Source of the DNA: Maribacter sedimenticola
GTDB lineage: Bacteria; Bacteroidota; Bacteroidia; Flavobacteriales; Flavobacteriaceae
DNA: 64,000 nt
Assembly: GCF_900188415.1 (NCBI RefSeq)
Contig: NZ_FZNV01000004.1
Coordinates: 232,763-296,762, forward strand
Direction: 5' to 3'
Part shown: one piece after another, positions 27,144 to 35,924 of the stretch
How the letters are laid out: each line of letters opens with the position of its first letter
How positions within the stretch are numbered: position 1 is the first letter of the stretch
Program-made: the position numbers and the translations under genes
Notes under the pieces: model-generated
Seen by the model: only the letters and a program-made list of their open reading frames with translations
Databases searched by the model: none
What the model was told of the DNA's origin: nothing

Positions 27144-28211
27144 TTAAGTTTTCAATAAGGACAACGTTTTAAAGCGTTGTATTTTTCCGCTTTCCGTACG
27201 TATAAATTCTTTTAACACCACAATCGATTTTGGCTTCTCAAATTTTTTAAAATCAGTAATGGTATCCAGTGTTTGCTTAATATCCTCCTTAACGCCATTT
27301 TCAACTACCAAAACCACTTTCTCTCCTAAATCTTCATCTGCAATACCTGCAACAAAAAACGGAATATCCATATAATTTGAAATTACTTTTTCAATATGTT
27401 CCGGATGTACCTTTACCCCGCCGGAATTAATAACATTGTCAAACCTACCCAGCCAATAAAATTCCTTGGTAGAGATTATGTCCACAACATCATTGGTTAT
27501 TACTGGTTCATCTGAAATATTTGGAGCGTTAATTACCAAACAACCTCTTGCATCGGTTGAAATTTCTATATTTGGCAAAACCGTAAAAGGAGTATTTTTT
27601 GCCATTTTATTGTTCAACGGTTTTACAGCTATATGGGTAATGGTCTCTGTCATACCATAAGTTTCATAACTACTATTATCAATACCCTTTAATTCTTCTC
27701 TTATAGAATTTGAAATTGGCGCACCACCAATAATTAATTTTTTAATAAGGTTGAGTTTGGATAGAGAATTGGCAACTTGCATGGGTACCATAGCACCAAA
27801 ATCAAACGATCTGTCAACAAATTCCAACGGACTTGAAGTAGGCGATACGAAATGGATATCTAACCCCAATACCATAGCCCTAACCAACATCATTTTACCA
27901 GCAATATAGGTTGCCGGTAAACATAGTAAAACAGAGGATTTTGAAGTTAAATTAAAATAGTTGCCCGTTGCCAAAGCACTATTTACCATCTGCTCTTTTT
28001 TTAAAGCAATATCTTTTGGTGTTCCTGTAGATCCAGATGTTTTTACCAATATGGTTGGTGAACTATCTATCCAATCCAGAATAAACCCACCAATATGCAT
28101 TTCAAATTCTTCGCCTTCCTTGATCAAACTATAACCAAGTTCCAGTAGGTCATCCTTACTGTATAGACGACCATATATTGAAAAATATGGGTGTATCCTA
28201 GTGTTGTACAA
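27144..28211 (-). CDS. menE: o-Succinylbenzoate-CoA ligase
   Basis: 355 residues, the short form usual in Bacteroidota. AMP-binding signature TSGSTGTPKDI (58-68), ETYGMTETITH in the middle, and a C-terminal domain with GRFDNVINSGGVKVHPE and SGKIQRFKTL near the end. MenE activates o-succinylbenzoate to its CoA thioester in menaquinone synthesis. The start overlaps the end of the CPBP protease gene by 14 bp, which in turn overlaps menC, so the three genes form one translationally coupled operon. Confidence 0.92.
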   Translation of the reverse strand: MYNTRIHPYFSIYGRLYSKDDLLELGYSLIKEGEEFEMHIGGFILDWIDSSPTILVKTSGSTGTPKDIALKKEQMVNSALATGNYFNLTSKSSVLLCLPATYIAGKMMLVRAMVLGLDIHFVSPTSSPLEFVDRSFDFGAMVPMQVANSLSKLNLIKKLIIGGAPISNSIREELKGIDNSSYETYGMTETITHIAVKPLNNKMAKNTPFTVLPNIEISTDARGCLVINAPNISDEPVITNDVVDIISTKEFYWLGRFDNVINSGGVKVHPEHIEKVISNYMDIPFFVAGIADEDLGEKVVLVVENGVKEDIKQTLDTITDFKKFEKPKSIVVLKEFIRTESGKIQRFKTLSLLKT

Positions 28212-29163
28212 TTTCCTCTTTTTCCGTATTTAAAAATTCTTCCCTGGATACAACTTTACCGGCAAGTTTCTCTTTCCAATTGGTCCATTTGTATTTTTTG
28301 GAAAATAAAATCAGTAAAATAGGAAATACGACCAAAACCGGCACAAGAATATCCCAACCTAGCACGGGGTCAGAAATATCACGGTATAACGAATCCGTTT
28401 GAAATGCGGTCCAATCTGCGGTAACCAATAAGGCAGTGGTAAGGTTATTGGCAGCATGAAAGCCCAATGCCAATTCCAGACCTTCATCCATTAATGTAAT
28501 AATACCCAGAAAAAAGCCGGTACCAATATAAAATACCAATATACCGTATCCTAATTTTTCCACCTCAGGGTTCATGATATGAAGTAAACCGAACAACAAG
28601 GAAGTAAACACTAATGGGAACCACTTATTTTTTGTCATAGTGCCCAACCCTTGCATCATGTATCCCCGCATAAAATATTCTTCCATACTCGTTTGAAGCG
28701 GAATCATAAAAACAGCTACTATTGCAAGTACAATAAAAGGAACAGGTTTAAAATTAAATTCGTAATCTTCCGGAGACAGCCAAATATCCAAAAATATAAA
28801 ACCTACCGATATTGCGGACCATAGAAAAAATGCAAACCAAACACGCTTAAAATCTACTTTTTTACGTGAAGTAGTCAGAGATGTCAATGATTGCTTATGA
28901 AGATACTTTACAAATACGAAAATGGAAATTAACGCTATTGCAAAAGTCAATAACATGAGAAACAAAAACAAATTGGAACCCAATACCAATGACATTCTAC
29001 CAATATCGCCACTGATCATGGCAGACATACCACCATCTTTTAGGGCCAAAGCAGCAATTAACGGAATAGCAGCAATTATTTGCCAAACAAACAGCACCCC
29101 TAAAATTCCCAAAATATAACGCCAACCCTCACTTAAACCTTTATACGCTTGTTCTATATACAT
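28198..29163 (-). CDS. CPBP-family intramembrane glutamic protease
   Basis: 321 residues with about eight hydrophobic segments. The CPBP (Abi/CAAX-like) catalytic motif EExxxR is present as EEYFMRG (Glu161, Glu162, Arg166), followed by a later FTSLLFGLLHI segment carrying the conserved His and FHAANNLTTALL with a second His. Such proteases cut within or next to the membrane. It overlaps menC by 10 bp and menE by 14 bp. This position inside a men operon is, as I recall, common in Flavobacteriaceae, though no link to menaquinone has been shown. Confidence 0.9.
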   Translation of the reverse strand: MYIEQAYKGLSEGWRYILGILGVLFVWQIIAAIPLIAALALKDGGMSAMISGDIGRMSLVLGSNLFLFLMLLTFAIALISIFVFVKYLHKQSLTSLTTSRKKVDFKRVWFAFFLWSAISVGFIFLDIWLSPEDYEFNFKPVPFIVLAIVAVFMIPLQTSMEEYFMRGYMMQGLGTMTKNKWFPLVFTSLLFGLLHIMNPEVEKLGYGILVFYIGTGFFLGIITLMDEGLELALGFHAANNLTTALLVTADWTAFQTDSLYRDISDPVLGWDILVPVLVVFPILLILFSKKYKWTNWKEKLAGKVVSREEFLNTEKEEIVQH

Positions 29164-30206
29164 ATACTTCTAATTAACCCTTTATTCCAATTTTGCGATT
29201 TATTATATAACAAACATCCATTCTTTACTTGCAACGGGCTTTCTAAATTATTGGTGAACAAAGCACCGGTACCAAGACCTTGCGGCATATGGTTGCCCAA
29301 GGTAGCTGTCCATTGGGCTATGGCGTTCAACCCTACATTGCTCTCCAATGCGCTAGTGATCCACCACCCTATGCTATTTTCCTGCGCAAGGGAAATCCAT
29401 TCATTACTACCTGCAATACCACCCACCAGACTAGGCTTTAAAATGATATACTGAGGTTGTATAGTTTGCAGCAACTCATTCTTTTTAGTTACATCTGTCA
29501 CCCCAATTAATTCTTCATCAAGAGCAATGGGCAAAGGGGTATCTCTACAGAGTTTTTGCATTTCCTGCCATTGTCCCTGTTTAATAGGCTGTTCTATGGA
29601 ATGTAGATCCAGTTTTGATAATGTTTTTAATTTATCTAAAGCCTCATTAGGTAAAAATGCACCATTTGCGTCTACACGCAATTCAATTTCTTTTTTAGAA
29701 TAGCGCTGTCTAATAGACTTTAACAATGCTACTTCCGTATCAAAATCAATGGCACCTATTTTCATTTTAATACAGGTAAAGCCGTTTTCTAACTTGTCCT
29801 CTATTTGCCTATGCATAAATTCCTTATCGCCCATCCAAACCAAGCCATTAATGGCTATGGGCTGCTGGTCTTTAACAAATGAAGATTCAAATAAATGAAA
29901 GGGGTTTTTAGAACGAAGCGATAAAAAGGCCTGTTCAATACCAAATTGAATACTTGGAAAGTTAGATAATTGGCTTATTAATTCAGTTTCACCTAAATCA
30001 ATGTTCTTGGTTACCCAATTACATTTTTCTTCATATTCAGGTACATCATCAAAACTAAGACCTCTAAAAAGTCCACATTCACCAATACCCCAGGATACGC
30101 CATCTTCCAAAAAAAGAAACCATGTTTCCTTAGTCTTTAAGATTCCTCTAGAAGTGCCACTTGGGTTTTTAAAATTGAGTAAATACTTTTTAAAAGATGC
30201 TTTCAT
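29154..30206 (-). CDS. menC: o-Succinylbenzoate synthase
   Basis: About 350 residues from ATG 30206; an in-frame TTG at 30218 is less likely. Enolase-superfamily residues are in order: KMKIG with the catalytic lysine (about residue 153), DANGAF (Asp), IEQPI (Glu), DEEL (Asp) and ILKPSLVGG with the second lysine. MenC dehydrates SHCHC to o-succinylbenzoate, the step before MenE. A TAAATTTG box at 30216-30223 on the minus strand lies 9 bp before the ATG, so the leader would be very short. It is the first gene of the menC-CPBP-menE operon and is divergent from an SDR gene. Confidence 0.92.
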   Translation of the reverse strand: MKASFKKYLLNFKNPSGTSRGILKTKETWFLFLEDGVSWGIGECGLFRGLSFDDVPEYEEKCNWVTKNIDLGETELISQLSNFPSIQFGIEQAFLSLRSKNPFHLFESSFVKDQQPIAINGLVWMGDKEFMHRQIEDKLENGFTCIKMKIGAIDFDTEVALLKSIRQRYSKKEIELRVDANGAFLPNEALDKLKTLSKLDLHSIEQPIKQGQWQEMQKLCRDTPLPIALDEELIGVTDVTKKNELLQTIQPQYIILKPSLVGGIAGSNEWISLAQENSIGWWITSALESNVGLNAIAQWTATLGNHMPQGLGTGALFTNNLESPLQVKNGCLLYNKSQNWNKGLIRSICI

Positions 30207-30260
30207 ATAATCCTTCAAATTTAGCTATATTTTCACTTTAATACCGTTGAAAATAAAAGT

Positions 30261-31046
30261 ATGGAAGATAAGGTTATTTGGATTACGGGTGCTTCTTCTG
30301 GAATTGGGGAAGCTTTGGCCTATGAATTAAATAAAATGGGCTGTAAACTGATCTTATCGGCAAGACGTACCACTGCACTCAACATGGTAAAGAGCAATTG
30401 TCACTTTCCAGAATTGACCAAAATACTGTCTTTGGACCTTACCGATTTTGATACGCTGGAAAATGTTACGGCAGAAGCAATTTCCCTATTTGGAAAAATT
30501 GACATCCTTATCAACAATGGTGGATTAAGCCAACGTTCCTTAATCATTGATACCAGTTTTGAAGTTTATCAACAAATGGTCAATGTAAACTATTTGGGAA
30601 CCATAAAACTAACAAAGCATTTATTGCCGTTTTTTGTACAACAACAAGAAGGCCATTTTGTAACCGTCACTAGTTTAATGGGCAAGTTTTCATCACCCTA
30701 TCGTTCCGGGTACTGTGGTGCCAAACATGCCCTACACGGTTTTTTTGACGCCTTACGTATGGAGCATGAAAAGGACAACGTTTCCGTTACATTGATTTGC
30801 CCGGGTTTTATACAGACCAATGTAGCCAAGAATGCCTTAACAGGTGATGGTAGAGCCTTACAAAAGGAGGATGAGGCAACAGAGAACGGAATGCCCGTAC
30901 AGCGGTGTGCCCAACAAATTATAAAAGCAATACATCAAAAAAAATATGAAGCCTATATTGGGGGCAAAGAAAAATACGGAATTTACCTAAAACGGTTTTT
31001 CCCTAAAATGTTACACAAAATTGTAATGAAAAGTAAGGTTAGGTAA
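30261..31046 (+). CDS. SDR-family NAD(P)-dependent oxidoreductase
   Basis: 261 residues, the classical SDR size. Cofactor motif TGASSGIGEAL (about 9-19), INNGG (about 90-94; the common NNAG variant), catalytic Ser in VTSLMG and YxxxK as YCGAKHA. Substrate not predictable. The gene ends 1 bp before the end of the convergent histidine kinase gene. A TACCGTTG box at 30242-30249 is one mismatch from the promoter consensus and is 11 bp from the ATG. Confidence 0.9.
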   Translation: MEDKVIWITGASSGIGEALAYELNKMGCKLILSARRTTALNMVKSNCHFPELTKILSLDLTDFDTLENVTAEAISLFGKIDILINNGGLSQRSLIIDTSFEVYQQMVNVNYLGTIKLTKHLLPFFVQQQEGHFVTVTSLMGKFSSPYRSGYCGAKHALHGFFDALRMEHEKDNVSVTLICPGFIQTNVAKNALTGDGRALQKEDEATENGMPVQRCAQQIIKAIHQKKYEAYIGGKEKYGIYLKRFFPKMLHKIVMKSKVR

Positions 31047-31047
31047 G

Positions 31048-33021
31048 CTATTTAAAGTTGAACCAAAAACGCACCCCATCAGTAGTCTTATCTGTATTTA
31101 AGGTTGTCTGTAGTTGATTGGCCAACCTACTCATTAACCTAAAGCCCATAGACGATTTAGCCCGTTCTTCAGAATCATCAGGTAAACCTATACCATTGTC
31201 GGTATATTCAAAAAAGCCTTCCTTACCAACCATTTTTCGCAAATGAATATATATTTTTCCGTTGCTATCATCATGTGGAAAAGCATATTTAAATGAATTG
31301 GAAACCAGCTCGTTCAAAATGAGTCCAAAGGGTATGGCACGATCAATATCCAATTCAACACCTTCGGCATCTATAGCAATGTTGATATTGTGTCCTCCTT
31401 TTTTATATACAGATTGTATACTATTGATCAAACTTTCTATATAGCCTTGCATTTCTATTACGGACAAGTCATCGTTCTGATATAATTTTTGATGTATCAA
31501 AGCCATGGCCTTGACCCTACTTTTACCTTCTTCCAATGCCTCTATAGCTGCTTTACTGGTCGTGTTTTTTGTTTGTAAACTTAATAGACTGGAAACCATC
31601 TGTAGGTTATTCTTTACCCTATGGTGAATTTCCTTGAGCAAGGAATCCTTTTCTACCAGTGCATTTTCTATAATAAATTTCTGTTCGGCAATTAAACGCT
31701 GGTTTTTAATACTTTTTAAATACGCGTATACCAAACCTGCAAAACCGATCAAGGTAAAAATCAAGGAGACAAATACTAGACTTATCTTATCATCCCGTGC
31801 CTTTATATCTTTTCTTGACTCTTCAAGCTCAGCCTTTTGCATCTCCATCATTTTTCTGGAGTTTTCCAAATCTTGGGCCACAACAGAAGTCAACTGCTGG
31901 TTTATAATATTAGAAGCCTGGGCATCTATGGAATCCCGTATTTTAATATTCCGCTTTAAATAAAACGTTGCATTCTTAAAATCGCCGGTCTTATAATAAA
32001 AATCAGCATAGATTCTATTACGCTTAAGAATATTCTCCGTTTTAACGGGTGTCATATCATCGCTCAAATAGTCGGTAGCTTTTGCAAAATTGTCCAGTTT
32101 TAAATAGCAATCTGCCAGTGCTAAGGTATTTTCAATAAAGTCCGAAGAAAACTTGCTCTTATTGAAGGTTTTAATAATGTCCCTACTTTCCTCCAAATAA
32201 GGAATTGCTTTTTCATATTCTTTAAGCTGTAAATGGCATTTACCAATATTACCAATTATAATGGCTTTTAAAATTTTACCATCGGTAATTTCCTTATCTG
32301 TTCTTTGATTGGTAACATCACTAAGGAATACTTGGATTAATCCTTCTGATTTTTTAAAATAACTTAAGGCCGTGGGTGCAGATTTGTCCAATCTAAGATA
32401 TTCCCCAATAGTATTGTTATAGATGGCTTGACCGTAATAATCGTCATCTTTCAATTCTTTTTTCTCCTCGGTCATATAATCTGTCATTGCCTTTCTATAT
32501 TGCCCAAGGCTGGCATAAATATCATAAAAGGCAATATTTTCGGTTAAACCAAGCTCTCGTTTTATGCGCCTAACCTCTATTTGATTGGAGAACATCTGTA
32601 ATTTGGCGTAATTATCATCCAAGAGGTCCAAGATGGTCTTCTTGAGTTCCATATCCAATTCATCAAGATTGTCATACAATGATTTTGAAATGGCCAAACT
32701 TTTTTGGTAGTTGCCAAGGTCATAGTAAATCTGTGATTGAATAAGTTGGTAATTTCTTATTGACGCCGTATCCTTGGTTTTTTCAGAACTGTTTAAATAT
32801 ACCTTTACGGTATCTAACCAATCATACGGGGAAACTTGATTATATCTATTTGGAGTGTTGAAGAAAAAAAACGTACGTAGTTCGCCGTTCTCCAATTCTT
32901 GAAATTGCTTATAGTAATCTTCATTTTGCATTGAAAGGTCTTCTTGCTGTGCACATACTACAAATGAGTATACACTGAACAACAGCGACCAGATCAAATT
33001 TAAAATTAGATTCCTTTTCAT
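31048..33021 (-). CDS. TPR sensor histidine kinase (HisKA_2 type)
   Basis: 657 residues. A signal peptide or signal anchor (to about residue 24, VVCAQ), a long N-terminal region of TPR-like helices (about 70-390, for example YGQAIYNNTIGEYLRLDKSAPTAL in parts), a coiled coil, one transmembrane helix (about 405-425) and a cytoplasmic kinase. The phospho-acceptor box is HHRVKNNLQM (about 458-467), typical of HisKA_2, and ATP-binding motifs are LNELVSNSFKYAF and DNGIGLP. It should sense a periplasmic cue and phosphorylate a partner. The LytTR regulator gene 420 bp upstream, on the same strand, is the obvious partner. Confidence 0.9.
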   Translation of the reverse strand: MKRNLILNLIWSLLFSVYSFVVCAQQEDLSMQNEDYYKQFQELENGELRTFFFFNTPNRYNQVSPYDWLDTVKVYLNSSEKTKDTASIRNYQLIQSQIYYDLGNYQKSLAISKSLYDNLDELDMELKKTILDLLDDNYAKLQMFSNQIEVRRIKRELGLTENIAFYDIYASLGQYRKAMTDYMTEEKKELKDDDYYGQAIYNNTIGEYLRLDKSAPTALSYFKKSEGLIQVFLSDVTNQRTDKEITDGKILKAIIIGNIGKCHLQLKEYEKAIPYLEESRDIIKTFNKSKFSSDFIENTLALADCYLKLDNFAKATDYLSDDMTPVKTENILKRNRIYADFYYKTGDFKNATFYLKRNIKIRDSIDAQASNIINQQLTSVVAQDLENSRKMMEMQKAELEESRKDIKARDDKISLVFVSLIFTLIGFAGLVYAYLKSIKNQRLIAEQKFIIENALVEKDSLLKEIHHRVKNNLQMVSSLLSLQTKNTTSKAAIEALEEGKSRVKAMALIHQKLYQNDDLSVIEMQGYIESLINSIQSVYKKGGHNINIAIDAEGVELDIDRAIPFGLILNELVSNSFKYAFPHDDSNGKIYIHLRKMVGKEGFFEYTDNGIGLPDDSEERAKSSMGFRLMSRLANQLQTTLNTDKTTDGVRFWFNFK

Positions 33022-33272
33022 ATAAACTTAAAAGTAGATTCAAACATATAACAAATACCTGTTTCTACTAAATTTTTGTTGTGAACCTAAGTTATATTGA
33101 CATCAATAAACTTTTGGTCCAAAAAGTGTGTTCTAGTTACTTTTCTTAACAAATCAATATTTCAACATAATCATTGTTCAATATTCCAAGTGGTCCTTGA
33201 TATTTAAAACGCACGATTATGTGGATTTGTACTACTACAAATTTAAAAAATAGCCCTCCTTCTTATTTTAAT

Positions 33273-33306
33273 TTGTTGTGTAACCTCCTATATATGTTGT
33301 GAAACT
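33273..33306. repeat. 21-bp-phased direct repeat pair, candidate LytTR operator
   Basis: TGTTGTGTAACC and TGTTGTGAAACT (10 of 12 identical), with GTTGTG starting at 33275 and 33296, exactly 21 bp apart. LytTR regulators classically bind two 9-bp direct repeats spaced by 12 bp. A third GTTGTG copy lies at 33078 nearer the kinase start. Confidence 0.5.
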
Positions 33307-33330
33307 ATTTTTAACGGCAGAACGATGTAT

Positions 33331-33360
33331 TTCACCGATAAAACAAAACACTTTACCGAT
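33331..33360. repeat. Second 21-bp-phased direct repeat pair
   Basis: TTCACCGAT (33331-33339) and TTTACCGAT (33352-33360): 8 of 9 identical, 12-bp spacer, 21-bp period. Read on the minus strand they begin ATCGGTGAA, sharing GTGAA with the first repeat pair. Confidence 0.5.
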
Positions 33361-33392
33361 GAAAATAATCCATTCATCTATAAGATGTGCAT

Positions 33393-33416
33393 AAAAAAAC
33401 ACCATCACTGGTGCTT
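33393..33416 (-). terminator. Terminator of the LytTR regulator gene
   Basis: Stem CACCA / TGGTG with loop TCAC, followed on the minus strand by seven Us. It lies 25-48 bp after the regulator stop codon. Confidence 0.7.
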
Positions 33417-33440
33417 TAGTATATGTTATGGTACATCTAT

Positions 33441-34202
33441 CTACGAATTCATTGCAGAGATGATGAACTCTTTAAAATCTTTTGAAATAGGTATCAGCGT
33501 ATTATTTATCATAATATCTTTTGAATTAATGGCATCAATGTGGTCCACATTAACGATATATGATTTATGTGCCCTATAAAACTTATTCTGTGGCAATTTT
33601 TCCAAATAGTCTTTTAAAGGTGATCGGACCAAAAATTTCTTATCTACCGTATTCACTTCTAAATAAACGTTATCCGCTTTAATAAATTGGATATCGCCAA
33701 ATTGAATTCTGTAATATAAATGTTGTTTTTTTACGAATATAGAGTCCTTTAAAATAGAATTGGACATAGGAACATCCTCGTTGACCGTTTCATTGGATAA
33801 TCCTTTAGAAAGATTTTGCTTGCCATAGATAAAATTGGATAACGCAATTTCAATAGAGGTGTACAAATCTTGTTGCTCAAAAGGTTTTACTAAATAACCA
33901 TTTGGTTTAACCGTCTTGGCATTTTCAACCGTAGCCCTATCTGAGTTTGAGGTTACGAAAATAAATGGAATGTCATAATTATCCCTAATATGCTTTCCTA
34001 GGTCAATACCGGTTTTATCAGAAGCAAGAATAATATCGATAAGTACCAAATCTACCTGTTGCGTTTTTAATACCTCTACCGCTTGTTCGTAAACAATAAC
34101 ATTGTCTACTATTTCATATCCTATTTCCTCTAACATGGACTGCATATCATCCGCGATAATTACATTGTCCTCAACAATTAGAATTTTAATGGGTTGTTCC
34201 AA
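33441..34202 (-). CDS. LytTR-family response regulator
   Basis: 253 residues. Receiver domain (about 5-125) with the acidic pocket (VEDN), phospho-acceptor Asp56 in VLIDIIL, VTSNSD and the conserved Lys in LVKPFEQ. The C-terminal LytTR DNA-binding domain (about 150-250) has IQFIKADNVYLEV, FYRAHKSYIVNVDHI and LIPISKDFK. It should bind phased direct repeats once phosphorylated, probably by the TPR kinase gene downstream on the same strand. Confidence 0.92.
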   Translation of the reverse strand: MEQPIKILIVEDNVIIADDMQSMLEEIGYEIVDNVIVYEQAVEVLKTQQVDLVLIDIILASDKTGIDLGKHIRDNYDIPFIFVTSNSDRATVENAKTVKPNGYLVKPFEQQDLYTSIEIALSNFIYGKQNLSKGLSNETVNEDVPMSNSILKDSIFVKKQHLYYRIQFGDIQFIKADNVYLEVNTVDKKFLVRSPLKDYLEKLPQNKFYRAHKSYIVNVDHIDAINSKDIMINNTLIPISKDFKEFIISAMNS

Positions 34203-34235
34203 GGTTTAAAATGGTTTAGAAGGTTACAATCAAAA

Positions 34236-35144
34236 TTACAAAAAATAATAATAACTAATAAAAAACAGCATTGCCGTTAAAAAAGTACTCAGTGCCAATT
34301 TTTTAAGCTCTGGGTCCAGATCCGCTTCATTTTCCGTTACGGCTACCTTGCGCATATGAACGAACACAGGCAAGAATCCAATAAGACTTACATAACGCAA
34401 ATGTGATCCATTTGTTGTGAGCAAAAAGGAAAACAGACATAAAAATGCACCGATCAATAAAATGTAATGGTAATTTTTGGCCCTGGGATACCCCATTTTA
34501 ACAACGACCGTATTTTTACCGACCGCTTTATCTGATCTATGATCCCGCATATTGTTTAAATTCAGCACACCAACACTTAGTAGCCCTATAGCCATGGCCG
34601 GTAGCATTGCTAACGGATAAAATGCCTTAACGAATAAAAAATGAGTACCTAAAACACTTACCAGACCAAAAAAAATGAATACAAAAACATCTCCCAATCC
34701 GTTATAGCCGTATGCAGATTTACCCACTGTGTACTTAATGGCCGCCCAAATTGCAAAACCACCAAGAAATAAAAAAAGCAGTACATAACCAACATGAGCC
34801 ATTCCAAAAGATAACAGTATTAAAGAAACAACCAATAAAATGTTGATTATAATGCTGATATAAATTCCGTTTTTTAATTGTGTTGCAGTTAGAAGACCAC
34901 TTTGCAGTGCTCTTTGTGGACCAATTCTATCTGTATTATCCGTACCTTTTATACCATCCCCATAATCATTGGCAAAATTGGAAGTTATCTGAAGACCAAC
35001 CGTTGTTAACAATGCTAGAAATAGAATATTATTATTACTATAACCTTGCCATGAAGCTATAGCGGCACCTACCAGTATTCCGGAAATTGATAAAGGAAGA
35101 GTTCGTAATCTTGCAGCGTTAAGCCACGCTTTTAATTTGGTCAC
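34236..35144 (-). CDS. menA: 1,4-Dihydroxy-2-naphthoate polyprenyltransferase
   Basis: 302 residues, a UbiA-superfamily integral membrane protein with about eight or nine hydrophobic helices. The first aspartate-rich motif is NFANDYGDGIKGTDNTD (about 57-73) and the second is NNMRDHRSD (about 196-204), which together bind the prenyl diphosphate with magnesium. MenA joins a polyprenyl chain to DHNA to give demethylmenaquinone. Its first base overlaps the last base of the SPOR gene, so the two are coupled. Confidence 0.93.
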   Translation of the reverse strand: MTKLKAWLNAARLRTLPLSISGILVGAAIASWQGYSNNNILFLALLTTVGLQITSNFANDYGDGIKGTDNTDRIGPQRALQSGLLTATQLKNGIYISIIINILLVVSLILLSFGMAHVGYVLLFLFLGGFAIWAAIKYTVGKSAYGYNGLGDVFVFIFFGLVSVLGTHFLFVKAFYPLAMLPAMAIGLLSVGVLNLNNMRDHRSDKAVGKNTVVVKMGYPRAKNYHYILLIGAFLCLFSFLLTTNGSHLRYVSLIGFLPVFVHMRKVAVTENEADLDPELKKLALSTFLTAMLFFISYYYFL

Positions 35145-35755
35145 TAATAAGGGTCTTCAATTTGAATACGCTTACCGTCCTTGTAAGATGCTACGAAAGC
35201 GTCATCAAAGCCAAGATCTACCAATTGCTTTCTAAATGACTGAGCTTCTTCCAGTGTTTCAAAATTTCCTAAGGAGTAGGAATAAAATGGATTGGTCTTA
35301 ACGAATAGTGTATTTGTTAAAGCCTCTGATGCCAATGTAATATTGTTATCAACAAAGGATTTAACCTGTACGGAATAAATCTTTTCCTTTTGAAGAAATT
35401 CCTTGGCCAAATAAAACTCTTTTACCAAGCTCAATTCTTCATTCTGCTCCTTCAGATTATCAATACGAGCTTTAATGGCATCTAAACTATCTATAGAGGT
35501 AAATACCAAATCACTATTATTATTCTTCTTATTGAATCCTCCAGAAATACTAATGCCAGCCGTTAACGATCCAAAGGCAATACCTGCCAAGATAAAGAAC
35601 GTGGTAATCCCCGCAAAAATATTGCGTTGAATCTTACTCTTTTTTAATTCCTTATTCTTGAACTTTATCTGGTCTAATAGACGCTCATTAATAATTTGCG
35701 CCTTATCGACATCTTTATGTAATTCCAATAAATCACTCTCTTCTATAAAAGGCAT
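35144..35755 (-). CDS. SPOR-domain membrane protein
   Basis: 203 residues. A cytoplasmic coiled N-terminus (about 1-45), one transmembrane helix (about 46-70, IFAGITTFFILAGIAFGSL), a short coiled coil and a C-terminal SPOR-like domain (about 125-198, IYSVQVKSFVDN...YSLGNFETLEEAQSFRKQL). SPOR domains bind denuded peptidoglycan, often at the septum. It overlaps menA by one base. The link to menaquinone is probably only genomic. Confidence 0.8.
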   Translation of the reverse strand: MPFIEESDLLELHKDVDKAQIINERLLDQIKFKNKELKKSKIQRNIFAGITTFFILAGIAFGSLTAGISISGGFNKKNNNSDLVFTSIDSLDAIKARIDNLKEQNEELSLVKEFYLAKEFLQKEKIYSVQVKSFVDNNITLASEALTNTLFVKTNPFYSYSLGNFETLEEAQSFRKQLVDLGFDDAFVASYKDGKRIQIEDPY

Positions 35756-35924
35756 ATAACTGGGGTAATTTTTATTCTTAAAGCTAAATGTAAGCTAAAA
35801 ACTGTAAATAACTTTTCATTTACTACGAAAATAAAATTATTTGATTAGTCTAACAACATTCCTGCTAAGAATTTAATCTATAAATCTGCAAATCAACTAA
35901 TTAAGAAATTTCTCACAATAAGAG

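Larger units (their letters stand above)
33022..33440. other. 419-bp regulatory region between the LytTR regulator and the kinase
   Basis: Contains the regulator gene's terminator (33393-33416) and two pairs of direct repeats, each phased at 21 bp (33273-33306 and 33331-33360), plus a single TTGTTGTGAACCT copy at 33076-33088, about 55 bp upstream of the kinase ATG. Otherwise AT-rich with no gene I can support. Confidence 0.6.

Noticed and set aside
33325..33579. 84-codon plus-strand frame over the regulator gene end.
   Set aside because: It contains the phased repeats and the terminator and is antisense to the LytTR domain.
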